DNA of 64,000 nucleotides, from assembly GCA_028532815.1 (NCBI GenBank), contig JAQQAS010000003.1, forward strand, positions 1 through 64,000, in the 5' to 3' direction. Below are positions 44,218-53,775 of this stretch, piece after piece. The notes beneath the pieces were generated by a model. It was not told where the DNA came from. It did no database searches and saw nothing but the letters and a program-made list of their open reading frames with translations. Both the position numbers and the translations under genes were made by a program. Numbering within the stretch: position 1 is the stretch's first letter; each line of letters starts with the position of its first letter. Origin of the DNA: Pleomorphochaeta sp. (GTDB lineage Bacteria; Spirochaetota; Spirochaetia; Sphaerochaetales; Sphaerochaetaceae).

Positions 44218-47001
44218 TTAATTTTGGTCTATAATAACAGATTCTAGAACTTTAAATAATTCATCAATATCTATGGGCTTAGCTAGATGAGCATTCATAC
44301 CAGCTATTTTAGCTTCTTCAATATCTTCAGCATAGGCGTTAGCACTATAAGCAATTATTGGAATTTTTTTATCAAACAGCCTTATTTGTTTTGTTGCTTC
44401 TAAACCATCTAAAATAGGCATTCTAATATCCATAAGAATCGCATCAAAATAGTTTTTCTTTGCTTTTTCAACAGCCTCTTTTCCATCATAAGCAACATCA
44501 ACAATTATTTCTCTCTGTTCTAATATCTTTTTAATTATTTTAATATTTATTTCAGTATCATCGCAAACAAGTATTTTTTGTCCTTTAAAAATAGTTGAAT
44601 CTACTCTACTTTTATTTATCTTTACCAATTTGTTATATTTTTTGGTCTCATACTCACTAGCAAGTTTTAAATCAATTGATAAAGTAAAAGTTGTACCAAC
44701 CCCTAATTTACTGTTGCAAGTAATTGTTCCATTCATTTGGTCAACTAACTTTTTACAAATATTAAGACCTAGCCCAGTACCACCTTCAGATTTACTTAAA
44801 GAATTATGCTCTTTAGAAAAAGGTTTGAATAACTCATTTTTTATAAAGTCTTCACTCATCCCAACCCCATTATCTTGAACTACTGATGTTAGTTTAACTG
44901 TTTCATCATCAAGAGAATCAAGAGAAGATGTCCAATTAATAGTACCCTTTGATGGAGTATATTTTATAGCATTATTTAATAAATTAATTAGTATTTGTGA
45001 AACCCTTTTTTCATCAGCATAAACACATTTTTCAAAATTATGACAATTTGAATTTATAACGAATTTTATATCTTTCTCACTAGCTCTTCTTTCAACAACA
45101 TTTTTTACTCTTTTAAAAATTTCACAAGGTTGAATTATTTCATAAACAAACTCAAAATTATCATTTTGAAGTTTTTGGCTATCTAATATGTCATCCATCA
45201 AGCTTAAAAGATATGATGCTGAGCTATTTATACCTTTAAAGTATTCTTTAATTTTCTTATCTTTAGCTTCATTTTCACCAAAATCAGCTAATCCAATAAC
45301 AGCACCAAGAGGAGTCCTCATATCATGACTCATTCTAGCTAAAAATACGCTCTTTGCTCTATTTGCCTCTATTGCTTCTTGTTTTGCAATATTTAACTCT
45401 TCATTACTTTCTTCTAGTTCAACTCTACGTTTATTACTTGCAATAATATATACGACAATAAAAAAGAAAAAGATTAATATTAATATACCTAAATATTCAA
45501 TGCGATGAGATATAAATAAATCATATAAGGTTGGTGTATAAATAATTTTAGCAATATTAGTATCAACTATAGAATTTAAATGTTTATTCTTTATTTGTGT
45601 AATACTCTTGTTTAAAATATTATATAAAACTCTATTATCTGCTGATTTAACAACAATATCTAAATCAGATTGATAAATTGGTAAAGGATATCTTGTTAAA
45701 TTTGAAAACTTTGGTTTTGCATTCAAATAATTGAAGCTAAAACTTGAATCAATTAAACAATCAATTTTACCTTCAACTAAAAGAGAATATCTTTCTTCTA
45801 AATCCGGTTCATATATTATTTCCCAATTTGGATAATTTTCTTTAACAAAATCATTTAATGAACAATTGTCTTTTGGGATACCAATTTTTTGAACATAGTC
45901 TTTATTTAAAACATTTGATCGTTTTGTTATTAATTCCATAGGAATTGACATTACAGTGTCACATGTTAAATATTCACTATTATAGTTAAAGTGTTTTAAA
46001 CAATCTAACCCTATTGCAATATCAGCTTTTCCTTGTTCTAAAGAAGCCGTCAAAGATAAGTTCTCTTCAGTTGTAATTAGTTGTAAATTTAACTTTGAAA
46101 TGTTATTTATTTCGCGAATAATATCAGGAAAGATACCAATAATTTCTCCCGCTGAATCAATAGAAGAAAATACATTTTTGCTTGATGGGGTTACGACCTT
46201 AATTTCTTTTTTATTTTCTATAAAGTCTTTTTCTTCCTTAGTAAATTCTGTAGTTATTGCACGTGGGTAATATTTAAAATACAAAGCATCATAAGTGTCT
46301 AGAGAATTGTTTAAAAAAGCAGATAAAGCATCATTAATTAATCTTGATTCACCTTTTCTTGTTATATAATATGTGGGCAAAGAATAAAATCTATCTAGAA
46401 TATAATAACTATCAACTAAAGCACCTATCCCAAAAGTGGCTAAATCAATTTCACCTTTTTCCAAAGAAGTTCTTATCTCTTGAACTGTATTAAATGGGAT
46501 TAAAATTGGATTATCTATTTTCCCATTTAAATATTCTAAAATAGGATCTATTGTACCTGGTCTATTAAGATATCCAATTTTCTTATTCGCCATTTTATCA
46601 TATTCTTGATAATAGTACTCTTCTGTGGTTGAACACAATAGCGCATCAACATGCCTAACCATTATATTAGTGAAATCAAATTCTTGATCAATATCACTAG
46701 TATATAAAGAAGACATGACAACATCCACATCTCCATTTCTTAATGCATCTAAACTTTCAGCTTTATTATTAAAAACTATAACTTCTGTTTGTCTTGATAA
46801 AAAAGGAGACAATGCGCGAAAGAGTTCTGGTTCAAACCCAGTTACTTCACCATTATCTTTAACAATAGCTGTTGAAGCATTATTCCAAACGGCCAACCTT
46901 AAAGGTTTTGTACTATTTACAGCACTTAATGTTGATAATGTTGTTACTACAATAAGAAAGATGATAAGCAAATATTTTAGTGCTTTCAAATTTTTTTTCA
47001 C
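44218..47001 (-). CDS. Hybrid sensor histidine kinase with two extracellular solute-binding domains
   Basis: The 927-residue protein starts best at GTG 47001 (AAGGGACATATT upstream), giving a clean signal peptide; a TTG 12 codons earlier is less likely. Two SBP_bac_3-like domains (about 25-240 and 255-475) precede a transmembrane helix near 500, HisKA with FLARMSHDMRTPLGAVIG (His near 555), HATPase with DNGVGM and GGTGLGLNICKKL, and one receiver (about 800-925, ILMDIRMPILDG). It lies between the citDEF operon and citC, so it may regulate citrate fermentation, although the binding domains more often sense amino acids. Confidence 0.9.
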   Translation of the reverse strand: MKKNLKALKYLLIIFLIVVTTLSTLSAVNSTKPLRLAVWNNASTAIVKDNGEVTGFEPELFRALSPFLSRQTEVIVFNNKAESLDALRNGDVDVVMSSLYTSDIDQEFDFTNIMVRHVDALLCSTTEEYYYQEYDKMANKKIGYLNRPGTIDPILEYLNGKIDNPILIPFNTVQEIRTSLEKGEIDLATFGIGALVDSYYILDRFYSLPTYYITRKGESRLINDALSAFLNNSLDTYDALYFKYYPRAITTEFTKEEKDFIENKKEIKVVTPSSKNVFSSIDSAGEIIGIFPDIIREINNISKLNLQLITTEENLSLTASLEQGKADIAIGLDCLKHFNYNSEYLTCDTVMSIPMELITKRSNVLNKDYVQKIGIPKDNCSLNDFVKENYPNWEIIYEPDLEERYSLLVEGKIDCLIDSSFSFNYLNAKPKFSNLTRYPLPIYQSDLDIVVKSADNRVLYNILNKSITQIKNKHLNSIVDTNIAKIIYTPTLYDLFISHRIEYLGILILIFFFFIVVYIIASNKRRVELEESNEELNIAKQEAIEANRAKSVFLARMSHDMRTPLGAVIGLADFGENEAKDKKIKEYFKGINSSASYLLSLMDDILDSQKLQNDNFEFVYEIIQPCEIFKRVKNVVERRASEKDIKFVINSNCHNFEKCVYADEKRVSQILINLLNNAIKYTPSKGTINWTSSLDSLDDETVKLTSVVQDNGVGMSEDFIKNELFKPFSKEHNSLSKSEGGTGLGLNICKKLVDQMNGTITCNSKLGVGTTFTLSIDLKLASEYETKKYNKLVKINKSRVDSTIFKGQKILVCDDTEINIKIIKKILEQREIIVDVAYDGKEAVEKAKKNYFDAILMDIRMPILDGLEATKQIRLFDKKIPIIAYSANAYAEDIEEAKIAGMNAHLAKPIDIDELFKVLESVIIDQN

Positions 47002-47247
47002 AATATGTCCCTTTTTCCCTAATTTCCCTAATATCAATTATGCTCTACAAATAGCAATTTATCAAATATAATGTATAATTTATCACTAAAATTGATAGGA
47101 TAATAGCAAAATTAAAATTTTTATTACAATAATTACAATTTAGATGTCAAATCTCACACATTTTGCTTGCAAATCAACTAATCTAAACACTATTATTAGA
47201 CACAATTCAAACAAAATAGAATAAAATATCTAAAAAGAAGGTATGTT

Positions 47248-48276
47248 TTGAATAATCAATATCAAATAAGTACTATATCTATTTACAATAAATACCGCCT
47301 TACAAATCTAATTAATTTTCTAAATACTCAAGGTTTAGATTTTGATAATAATGTTAATTTCACAGTTATAATAAAAAATGAAAAAGAGCAAATTATTGCT
47401 ACAGGTTCTTTAGATACTAATATTATTAAATGTCTTGCAGTAGCTCCAAATCACCGAAATGAAGGCTTATCTGCTACAATTGTTTCATACTTGATAAATA
47501 AGGCAGCATCTGAGGGTATTAGAAAATTATTTGTTTATACTAAATGTGAAAATGAAGATATGTTTAAAGATCTTGGTTTTTATGCTATTGAGAAAACAAA
47601 TAAAATATTATTAATGGAAAACATTAAAAATGGTTTTACAAATTATTTAAACAATATCAAAAAAGAAACAGAGGCTTTTATACATATAAATAATATTCAA
47701 CCCAAAAAAATTGGGTGTATAATTGCAAATTGCAATCCCTTTACTAAGGGCCATTTATATTTAATGGAAACTTCTGCTAAAAAATGCGATTTACTACATG
47801 TTTTTGTTCTAAGCGGGTCAAACAAATTCTTTACTGAAGAAGAAAGAGTTACTTTAGTTAAGCAAGGTATAAAAAATCATGATAATATTATAGTTCATTA
47901 TGCTAAAGATTACATATTATCCCCTTTAACTTTTCCAACATATTTTATAAAAGAGAAGACTCAAACTTCAAATATTAATTGCGAATTAGATGTAACAATT
48001 TTTATAAATAAAATTGCTCCCCTATTAAATATAACACATCGTTTTTTAGGAACAGAATCAAATGACTTAGTAACAAAAGCCTATAATGATTATTTAACTA
48101 ACGCACTTAAACATTCTAATGTTGAGCTTGAAATTATAGATAGGGAAAAAGTGGGAAATATAATAATTTCCGCTAGTAAAGTTAGAAAATATATTGAAAA
48201 TAAAGAATTTGATAAAATAAAAGATTTTGTTCCGAAAACAACTTATGAATTTATTCTAAATAAATTTAAACTTTGA
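47248..48276 (+). CDS. citC: [Citrate (pro-3S)-lyase] ligase
   Basis: The 342-residue CitC acetylates the thiol of the citrate lyase cofactor using ATP and acetate. The N-terminal GNAT-like part has CLAVAPNHRNEGLSATIVSYL near residue 68; the C-terminal nucleotidyltransferase part has GCIIANCNPFTKGHLYLME near 156 (HxGH-like) and IISASKVRKYIE near 308. The start is TTG with AAAGAAGG upstream. Its 3' end overlaps the convergent citXG gene by 34 bp. Confidence 0.92.
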   Translation: MNNQYQISTISIYNKYRLTNLINFLNTQGLDFDNNVNFTVIIKNEKEQIIATGSLDTNIIKCLAVAPNHRNEGLSATIVSYLINKAASEGIRKLFVYTKCENEDMFKDLGFYAIEKTNKILLMENIKNGFTNYLNNIKKETEAFIHINNIQPKKIGCIIANCNPFTKGHLYLMETSAKKCDLLHVFVLSGSNKFFTEEERVTLVKQGIKNHDNIIVHYAKDYILSPLTFPTYFIKEKTQTSNINCELDVTIFINKIAPLLNITHRFLGTESNDLVTKAYNDYLTNALKHSNVELEIIDREKVGNIIISASKVRKYIENKEFDKIKDFVPKTTYEFILNKFKL

Positions 48277-49640
48277 TCAGTTTCTAAAAAGTAAATAAAA
48301 TAAACTAAAGCAAGTAGATCCGCACTACCTCCAGCACTTATTCTTTTTTCCATAAATTCTACATCTAATTCTTTAGCTAAATCAATTAAATTATCATTAT
48401 TATCAAAAGATTTTTTTATCAACTTTTTATAATATTCTAAAGAATTAAAATCACTTCTTGATATAATATTTGTATCATCTATTTTAGAAATTATCTTTAA
48501 AAGAGTTTTAACTCCAGAATCATTAAAATAACAACATTCAAGCTGCTCTTCAAAATAATTTATTATATCATTAACAATAATATCAAAACCAGTTATTGCC
48601 TCACCTCGAATTCCTCTAACATTATATTTTTTATATATTTCTTGCCCATGAGATAGCTCATTATTCAAAGTAATATTTTCAAAATCTAACAAACAATCTT
48701 TAGATAAATTTGAAATAGTTTCAACTAATTTTTTTCTAGAATACCTTATTTTATTTGAATACATCCAACCTAAAGCTGCTAAAGTTATTGCAAAGATAAA
48801 AATAGCTCCTTTGTGAGTATTGATATTATTTGTAACTTTAAACATTCTGTATTCTGCATTTTTACCAAGTTTTCTTAAATTATTAAATAATGAATCTAGT
48901 TTTAATCCTCCATTATTTATGCCAAATAAAACAAATTCTTTAAAAAAAGGTTCAAGGCTAATAGCACTGTTTTGAAAAAGATAAACATCAAGATCAGTGT
49001 GTGATCCATTATTACATAAATCTACTAAACCCGGTTTGGGTGTTGTATTTACCTCAAATAATAAGGCTTTTAAGGTTAGATTTGATAATATATTTGAATA
49101 CTTGTTTTCAAAATATTCACTCATTATTTCAATTTCTTTTTCTACAAGCTCTTCAACGCTATGAGTTCTCCCTCTTGAACACTCATATGCATCTCTATCA
49201 CATAACAAACATTTTCTATAGGGCATTGAATAATAGGATCTACTAACTTTTTTTCCATTTTTATCCAATACATCAATATCAAAAAGTCTTCCAAGAGGAA
49301 ATCTCTCCTCTATTTGTAACAATATTTTTTTTATTTCAATTTCATTTCCATCTACCACTAAATAGGCCTGATAACCAGCTTTTCTTTTTTCAATAACTTC
49401 TTTTAAGATTTTAAACTTTTCAATTTCAAGTTCTTCTTTAATTTTTATTAAACCTTCATAAAAAGTTTTAACTGTTAAATCAAAGACTTTATAGGGCCCA
49501 ACTATATTCAAACTAAATGTAATAAGAGTGGTTTTAAATTCACAAATTAGTTCTTTCTGCTTTAAAACTCTTTCATCTTTAAAATGTAATATATCTTCAA
49601 CTTTAATATATTCAGCTGCTAAATAGTCTTTATATCTCAT
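48243..49640 (-). CDS. citXG: CitX-CitG fusion: holo-citrate lyase synthase and triphosphoribosyl-dephospho-CoA synthase
   Basis: The 465-residue bifunctional protein makes the citrate lyase cofactor precursor and attaches it to CitD. The CitX part (about 1-175) has GRLFDIDVLDKNGKKVSRS and PYRKCLLCDRDAYECSRGRTH. The CitG part (about 185-465) has LLFEVNTTPKPGLVDLCNNGSHTDLDVYLF and, near the end, ISAGGSADLLALVYF. Fusions of these two are known in other bacteria. No good ribosome binding site is obvious. Its end is convergent with and overlaps citC. Confidence 0.92.
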   Translation of the reverse strand: MRYKDYLAAEYIKVEDILHFKDERVLKQKELICEFKTTLITFSLNIVGPYKVFDLTVKTFYEGLIKIKEELEIEKFKILKEVIEKRKAGYQAYLVVDGNEIEIKKILLQIEERFPLGRLFDIDVLDKNGKKVSRSYYSMPYRKCLLCDRDAYECSRGRTHSVEELVEKEIEIMSEYFENKYSNILSNLTLKALLFEVNTTPKPGLVDLCNNGSHTDLDVYLFQNSAISLEPFFKEFVLFGINNGGLKLDSLFNNLRKLGKNAEYRMFKVTNNINTHKGAIFIFAITLAALGWMYSNKIRYSRKKLVETISNLSKDCLLDFENITLNNELSHGQEIYKKYNVRGIRGEAITGFDIIVNDIINYFEEQLECCYFNDSGVKTLLKIISKIDDTNIISRSDFNSLEYYKKLIKKSFDNNDNLIDLAKELDVEFMEKRISAGGSADLLALVYFIYFLETDQSLNLFRINS

Positions 49641-49742
49641 AATATAAAACGATAATGGTAATATAAAGTTTTAGCAAGCAATAATATTTTGAAAAAAGAT
49701 ATCAAATTGTTTATATAAAGCAATTAAATTAGTTTGAATCGT

Positions 49743-49771
49743 TTGAAAGTTTTGCCATTATATTCTATAAT
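49743..49771 (+). promoter_or_regulatory. Sigma-70 promoter of the LytTR/GHKL two-component pair
   Basis: TTGAAA (49743-49748), 17-bp spacer and a perfect TATAAT (49766-49771), 35 bp before the response regulator start. Confidence 0.8.
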
Positions 49772-49806
49772 GAAATATCAACACTTTTAATTTAAGGAAT
49801 TGAATT

Positions 49807-50529
49807 TTGAAAATAGGGATATGTGACGATAGTCTAAATGATATAAAATTAATCTCAGCAGCAATAAAAAAATATTACTCTTCAAAATTTCCAAAAATTA
49901 CATGTGAGTTATGCGTATTTACAGATGCTATTGAATTTTTAAATAATTATAATGAAAGTAATTATGATTTACTATTTATTGACATCTTTCTAAATGATAC
50001 AAATGGATTTAACATAGCTCAACAGATAAATAAGGAAAAAAATACACCGATTATTTTATATAGTTCATCTAAAGATTTTGCAGTTGAAGGTTATCAAATT
50101 AATTTATTTGGATATCTACTAAAACCTTTATCAATAAATAAACTATATACTTTTCTAGATAGATTTCATGAAGTTAATCAAACTAAAACTATTTCTTTTA
50201 TGAAAAAAGGAAAAGAAGAAATAATCCTCACAAAAAACATACTTTTTATTGAAAGTAAAGGAAGACAAGTTTATATCCACACAAATAAGAATCAAAAATT
50301 AGTATATTATGATTCTCTAGATAACGTGGAAAAAAGATTAGATGATCCAAAATTTCTTAGAACACATAAAAGCTATTTAGTAAATATGAAGAAAATTACT
50401 AAACTTAACCAAAGATGGTTTGAAGTTGAAAATGGGGAGCATGTTATAATTAAAATAAAAGAATACAAAAAAATTGTTCAACAATATCATGATTTCATTA
50501 TCAAGGAGAACATAGATGAATGTTTCTAA
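49807..50529 (+). CDS. LytTR-family response regulator
   Basis: The 240-residue regulator has a receiver domain (KIGICDDSLNDIK, phospho-Asp in LLFIDIFLNDTNG near 58, and Lys in GYLLKPLS near 103) and a LytTR DNA-binding domain (about 135-235; ILFIESKGRQVYIHT, RTHKSYLVNMKKI). It starts with TTG after AAGGAATTG. It overlaps the next gene, its partner kinase, by 14 bp. Family members control virulence, competence or carbon uptake genes; the target is unknown. Confidence 0.9.
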   Translation: MKIGICDDSLNDIKLISAAIKKYYSSKFPKITCELCVFTDAIEFLNNYNESNYDLLFIDIFLNDTNGFNIAQQINKEKNTPIILYSSSKDFAVEGYQINLFGYLLKPLSINKLYTFLDRFHEVNQTKTISFMKKGKEEIILTKNILFIESKGRQVYIHTNKNQKLVYYDSLDNVEKRLDDPKFLRTHKSYLVNMKKITKLNQRWFEVENGEHVIIKIKEYKKIVQQYHDFIIKENIDECF

Positions 50530-51841
50530 TGAGATTAGTCATTTTTTTGTTGTTGAACCACTCTATCTCATTCAGTTACTAACTTGTTGGAATTTATTAC
50601 CACAAAGAGGAAGTAGAAAAAAGAACCTAATATTTATAACTGTAACTTTTTTGCTTTTACTGATTCCCTATAATTATATATTATTCAATAAAGGCTTTGA
50701 TGCTGCAACACAATCAGTTTTCTTTATTTTAACTGTGCCAGGTTTTATATTATATTTTATTATAAGTAAGTATAGAGATGGTAGACTTATCTTTAGTTAC
50801 TTTTTCACAGACTCAATTATTTCTATTTTTAACTTTATTTTTTATGCATTGGCTCTTAATTATTTTAAGCAATTAAGCATTCCCTTTATAATTGCAAGAG
50901 ATTTAAGTATGATTTGTTTTGGTTTACTATTTAATTTATTTTATATAAAAAAAGTTAGAAAAGCCTTGCATACTACTCATGTTAATTGGAATCTCATTGC
51001 ATTAATATCGTTTTTTGCGGGGATTTATGTTTATTATGAATTAATTGCAAGAGGATCCATATTAGATAGACAAGATGAAATACTGCATATTTGTTATACA
51101 TTAATTTTATTAGCTGTTGTATTTTTAACTTTACTATGGACTATGCTAAAAATTGGCGAAAAAGAAAAACAAGAGTTAGAATTAATTAAAAAAAATAATG
51201 CACTTGATTTAATTAGAATTCAACTAAAACAAGTAGATTCAACTTACAAGCAAATAAATGAAACATATAATAAACTAAGATATATACGGCATGATATAAA
51301 TAAAGAATTAGCAATTCTTGATGGATTATGTATTGAAGGCAATATTTCTAAAATTAAAGAACACATATCAAAAGTAATAAAAAAAATTCCAGAATCAAAA
51401 ATAATTAAATATTGCTCAAATCATATGCTAAACTCTATTTTAAATCATTATAATCAATTAATAGAAGAACAAAATATAAAATCAACTTTCTCAATAAAAA
51501 TAAAAAATTATGATGATTCTTTAATTTCAGATATTTGTATTATTCTAGCAAATGGAATTGATAATGCCATAGAAGCTACTACTAAAACTAATGATAAATT
51601 TATAAACGTTGATCTGAGAGAAACTGAAAACTCAATTATTATTTCCATCACTAATTCTTTTAATAAAAAGAATATTAAAGTTATTAATAATAAGCTAATA
51701 ACAAACAAACAAGATATAGAAAATCATGGCCTAGGGTTGAAAATAATTGAAAATCTAGCTAATTCTCATAGTGGTAATATGATTTATATTATAAAAGATA
51801 AAACATTTAGATTAGACATTTGGCTAAATAACATAAACTAA
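50516..51841 (+). CDS. GHKL-type sensor histidine kinase (AgrC/NatK-like)
   Basis: The 441-residue kinase has six to seven hydrophobic helices in its first half (about 14-215), a coiled-coil linker, an H-box YIRHDINKELAILDG (His near 258) and a GHKL ATPase domain with LANGIDNAIEATTKTND and NHGLGLKIIENLA. No receiver domain is fused. It is coupled to the LytTR regulator by overlap. Ligand unknown; peptide-like signals are common in this class. Confidence 0.88.
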   Translation: MNVSNEISHFFVVEPLYLIQLLTCWNLLPQRGSRKKNLIFITVTFLLLLIPYNYILFNKGFDAATQSVFFILTVPGFILYFIISKYRDGRLIFSYFFTDSIISIFNFIFYALALNYFKQLSIPFIIARDLSMICFGLLFNLFYIKKVRKALHTTHVNWNLIALISFFAGIYVYYELIARGSILDRQDEILHICYTLILLAVVFLTLLWTMLKIGEKEKQELELIKKNNALDLIRIQLKQVDSTYKQINETYNKLRYIRHDINKELAILDGLCIEGNISKIKEHISKVIKKIPESKIIKYCSNHMLNSILNHYNQLIEEQNIKSTFSIKIKNYDDSLISDICIILANGIDNAIEATTKTNDKFINVDLRETENSIIISITNSFNKKNIKVINNKLITNKQDIENHGLGLKIIENLANSHSGNMIYIIKDKTFRLDIWLNNIN

Positions 51842-51908
51842 TACCTCCAAATTAGATTTTTAATTCATTGAATCCGATTTAGATGTATTTTATAAAAAAA
51901 TATTGTTC

Positions 51909-52703
51909 TTATAAATTTTTAATCAATTCAAAAACAATTTTTCCAGAATTATCTGCAACTATTTGATACCAATTTTCATATTGTTCATGAGAGAGCCCAT
52001 CTGCCTTATCGCTCAAACTTCTCACAACTACAAAAGGCACATTATATTTTGAAGCAACATAAGCAACTGAAGCTCCTTCCATCTCTACTGCTTTAGCACC
52101 TAATTCTTTATCTAAATATTCAACATAGCTACTATTTGCAACAAACTGATCTCCAGTTACAATCAAGCCTTTAAAAACTTTATTTTTTCCTACAATATCG
52201 ACTGCAGCTTTATAGGCTAAATCTACAAGAGATTTATCACTATTTAAAAAAACTTTAGGCACAAAATCACTATCTAACTCAACTATTCCATCTTGATTCA
52301 AATATCCATAATCATGAAACATCAGAGATGTTGCAATAACTACATCGGTTATATTTACATCATCACTTACTCCACCAGCTACTCCAGTAAAAATAAGTTT
52401 TGAAATATCAAATTCATTCAACATTATCGCAGTACATGCTGCTGATAAAGTTTTACCAACACCTGCTTTGACTAATACAATTTTATGACCATCTAAAGTT
52501 CCAATGTGAAAAGTATTACCACCAATTTCTTTAACATGAGAAATTTTAGCTTTAGATAACAAGTAATCCAACTCTACATCCATCGCACTCATGATCCCAA
52601 TAGTTTCACTCTTTTCTTCATCACTCACTTCATCAGAAATATTTACACAACTTACTGTTAAAAAAAACAAGATAGTTAATATGAAAAGACTCCAACGCTT
52701 CAT
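51909..52703 (-). CDS. 5'-methylthioadenosine/S-adenosylhomocysteine nucleosidase-like lipoprotein
   Basis: The 264-residue protein starts at ATG 52703, spaced correctly from GGGAG; a second ATG six bases upstream is too close to it. A signal peptide ends in LTVSC (lipobox Cys near 19), so the enzyme is exported. The nucleosidase domain has GIMSAMDVELDYLL, VLVKAGVGKTLSAACTAIML, FTGVAGGVSDDVNITDVVIA, and AVEMEGASVAYVASKYNVPFVVVRSLSDKADG. Catalytic Glu and Asp are present. Exported versions occur in spirochaetes. Its substrate may be MTA, SAH or a nucleoside; the neighbouring importer could take up the base. Confidence 0.9.
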   Translation of the reverse strand: MKRWSLFILTILFFLTVSCVNISDEVSDEEKSETIGIMSAMDVELDYLLSKAKISHVKEIGGNTFHIGTLDGHKIVLVKAGVGKTLSAACTAIMLNEFDISKLIFTGVAGGVSDDVNITDVVIATSLMFHDYGYLNQDGIVELDSDFVPKVFLNSDKSLVDLAYKAAVDIVGKNKVFKGLIVTGDQFVANSSYVEYLDKELGAKAVEMEGASVAYVASKYNVPFVVVRSLSDKADGLSHEQYENWYQIVADNSGKIVFELIKNL

Positions 52704-52792
52704 TACCATCTCCCAAAAATATATTTAAATTTTATCAAAATTAGTGCTTATCTTTTAACATAAAAATAAAAAATAAGCACTACTATATATAC

Positions 52793-52818
52793 TCAAAAAT
52801 TAGCAGTCAAATGACTGC
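52793..52818 (-). terminator. Terminator of the nucleoside ABC operon
   Basis: GCAGTCA (52803-52809) and TGACTGC (52812-52818) form a short perfect stem; on the minus strand TAATTTTT follows. Just downstream on that strand a second inverted repeat (TAGTGCTTAT 52742-52751, ATAAGCACTA 52773-52782) may add to it. Confidence 0.7.
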
Positions 52819-52830
52819 CAAATTAAAAAT

Positions 52831-53775
52831 TTATGTCCGTTTTTCTCTGTCAAAAGCAATACCCAAAGCAGCAGGTTCTTGTTTTTTCTTGTCCCTCGAA
52901 AAAGCTAAAGTTAAGATTACCAAAACATATGGTAACATTACTGCAAATTCATAAGGGAAATTAATACCTTGACCTTGAACAGCTAATTGGAAACTTTGAG
53001 CTAGGGAGAACAATAGAGCACCCCACATAATTTTTATTGGATCCCAATGACCAAAATAAACTAGAGCTACAGCTATAAATCCTCTACCTGCTATCATTTC
53101 ATCACTAAACATTTTAGCTTGACAAAGAGATAGATATGCTCCAGCCAATCCTGCTAGTGCACCACCAACAGCTAATGCTTGGAATCTAACTCTATTTACA
53201 TTAATTCCTAAACTATCAGCAGCTCTTGGATAAGTCCCAACAGCTCTTACTCTTAAACCCCAAGGAGTTTTAAATAAAATATAAACTGATAAAGGGACAA
53301 ACAAGAAAGCGATATAAACTAAAATATTATGAGAAAAGAATATTTGACCTAAAATTGGTATTTTTGACAATAAAGGAATATAAAATTTTCCAATGCCTGG
53401 AATACTTTGAGTTCCACCAACAAAGTGTCTAAATAATGTTCCTGCTGCTCCTACACAAAACAATTGCATACCAATACCAGCAATACCTTGTTTTGCCTTA
53501 AAAGTTATAACAACAACTCCAAAAACTAATCCTAGTAGAGCACCAACTAAAGCTCCAGCTATTATTCCTAAAAAGTTATAAATCTCAGCTGTTGCACCAC
53601 CTTGGCCAACAGAATAAGGAATCAACATTCCAATAAAAGCACCCATTGCCATAATGCCTTCACATCCAAGATTAAAAATACCAGATCTTTGATTAAACAT
53701 CTCTCCGATACTTGCTAATAATAATGCTACACTAAAAGGAATTCCTAAGGCTAATATATTAACTATAAAATCCAT
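52831..53775 (-). CDS. Nucleoside ABC transporter permease 2 (RnsD/NupQ-like)
   Basis: The 314-residue integral membrane protein of the BPD_transp_2 family has about nine helices: QRSGIFNLGCEGIMAMGAFIG near residue 28, KQGIAGIGMQLFCVGAAG near 113 and RAVGTYPRAADSLGINVNRVR near 178 (the EAA-like coupling loop). It partners with the second permease and the dual ABC subunit to import nucleosides. The start overlaps the upstream permease stop by one base. Confidence 0.9.
   Translation of the reverse strand: MDFIVNILALGIPFSVALLLASIGEMFNQRSGIFNLGCEGIMAMGAFIGMLIPYSVGQGGATAEIYNFLGIIAGALVGALLGLVFGVVVITFKAKQGIAGIGMQLFCVGAAGTLFRHFVGGTQSIPGIGKFYIPLLSKIPILGQIFFSHNILVYIAFLFVPLSVYILFKTPWGLRVRAVGTYPRAADSLGINVNRVRFQALAVGGALAGLAGAYLSLCQAKMFSDEMIAGRGFIAVALVYFGHWDPIKIMWGALLFSLAQSFQLAVQGQGINFPYEFAVMLPYVLVILTLAFSRDKKKQEPAALGIAFDREKRT

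Larger units (their letters stand above)
41958..44234 (+). pseudogene. EamA/DMT-family permease pseudogene, split by an IS3-family element
   Basis: The frame begins MSKFQMENKNILRILLAFCMILWAS and has the helices of a drug/metabolite transporter. It carries TGA at 42189-42191 where FT-stop-ALIGLAWVF suggests a former Trp (TGG), then continues in frame through NMCPVYVMIFSKFFLKEKI until the insertion at about 42609. Beyond the element it resumes in frame at 43962 and gives SFSYFEPLFTILFGSLIF, a TAA at about 44127-44129, then TQAIGGTFILGFTLLGE, the usual last helix. Removing the element and one TATA copy restores the frame. With two stops and an insertion the gene is dead. Its 3' end overlaps the convergent kinase gene. 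Confidence 0.88.
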
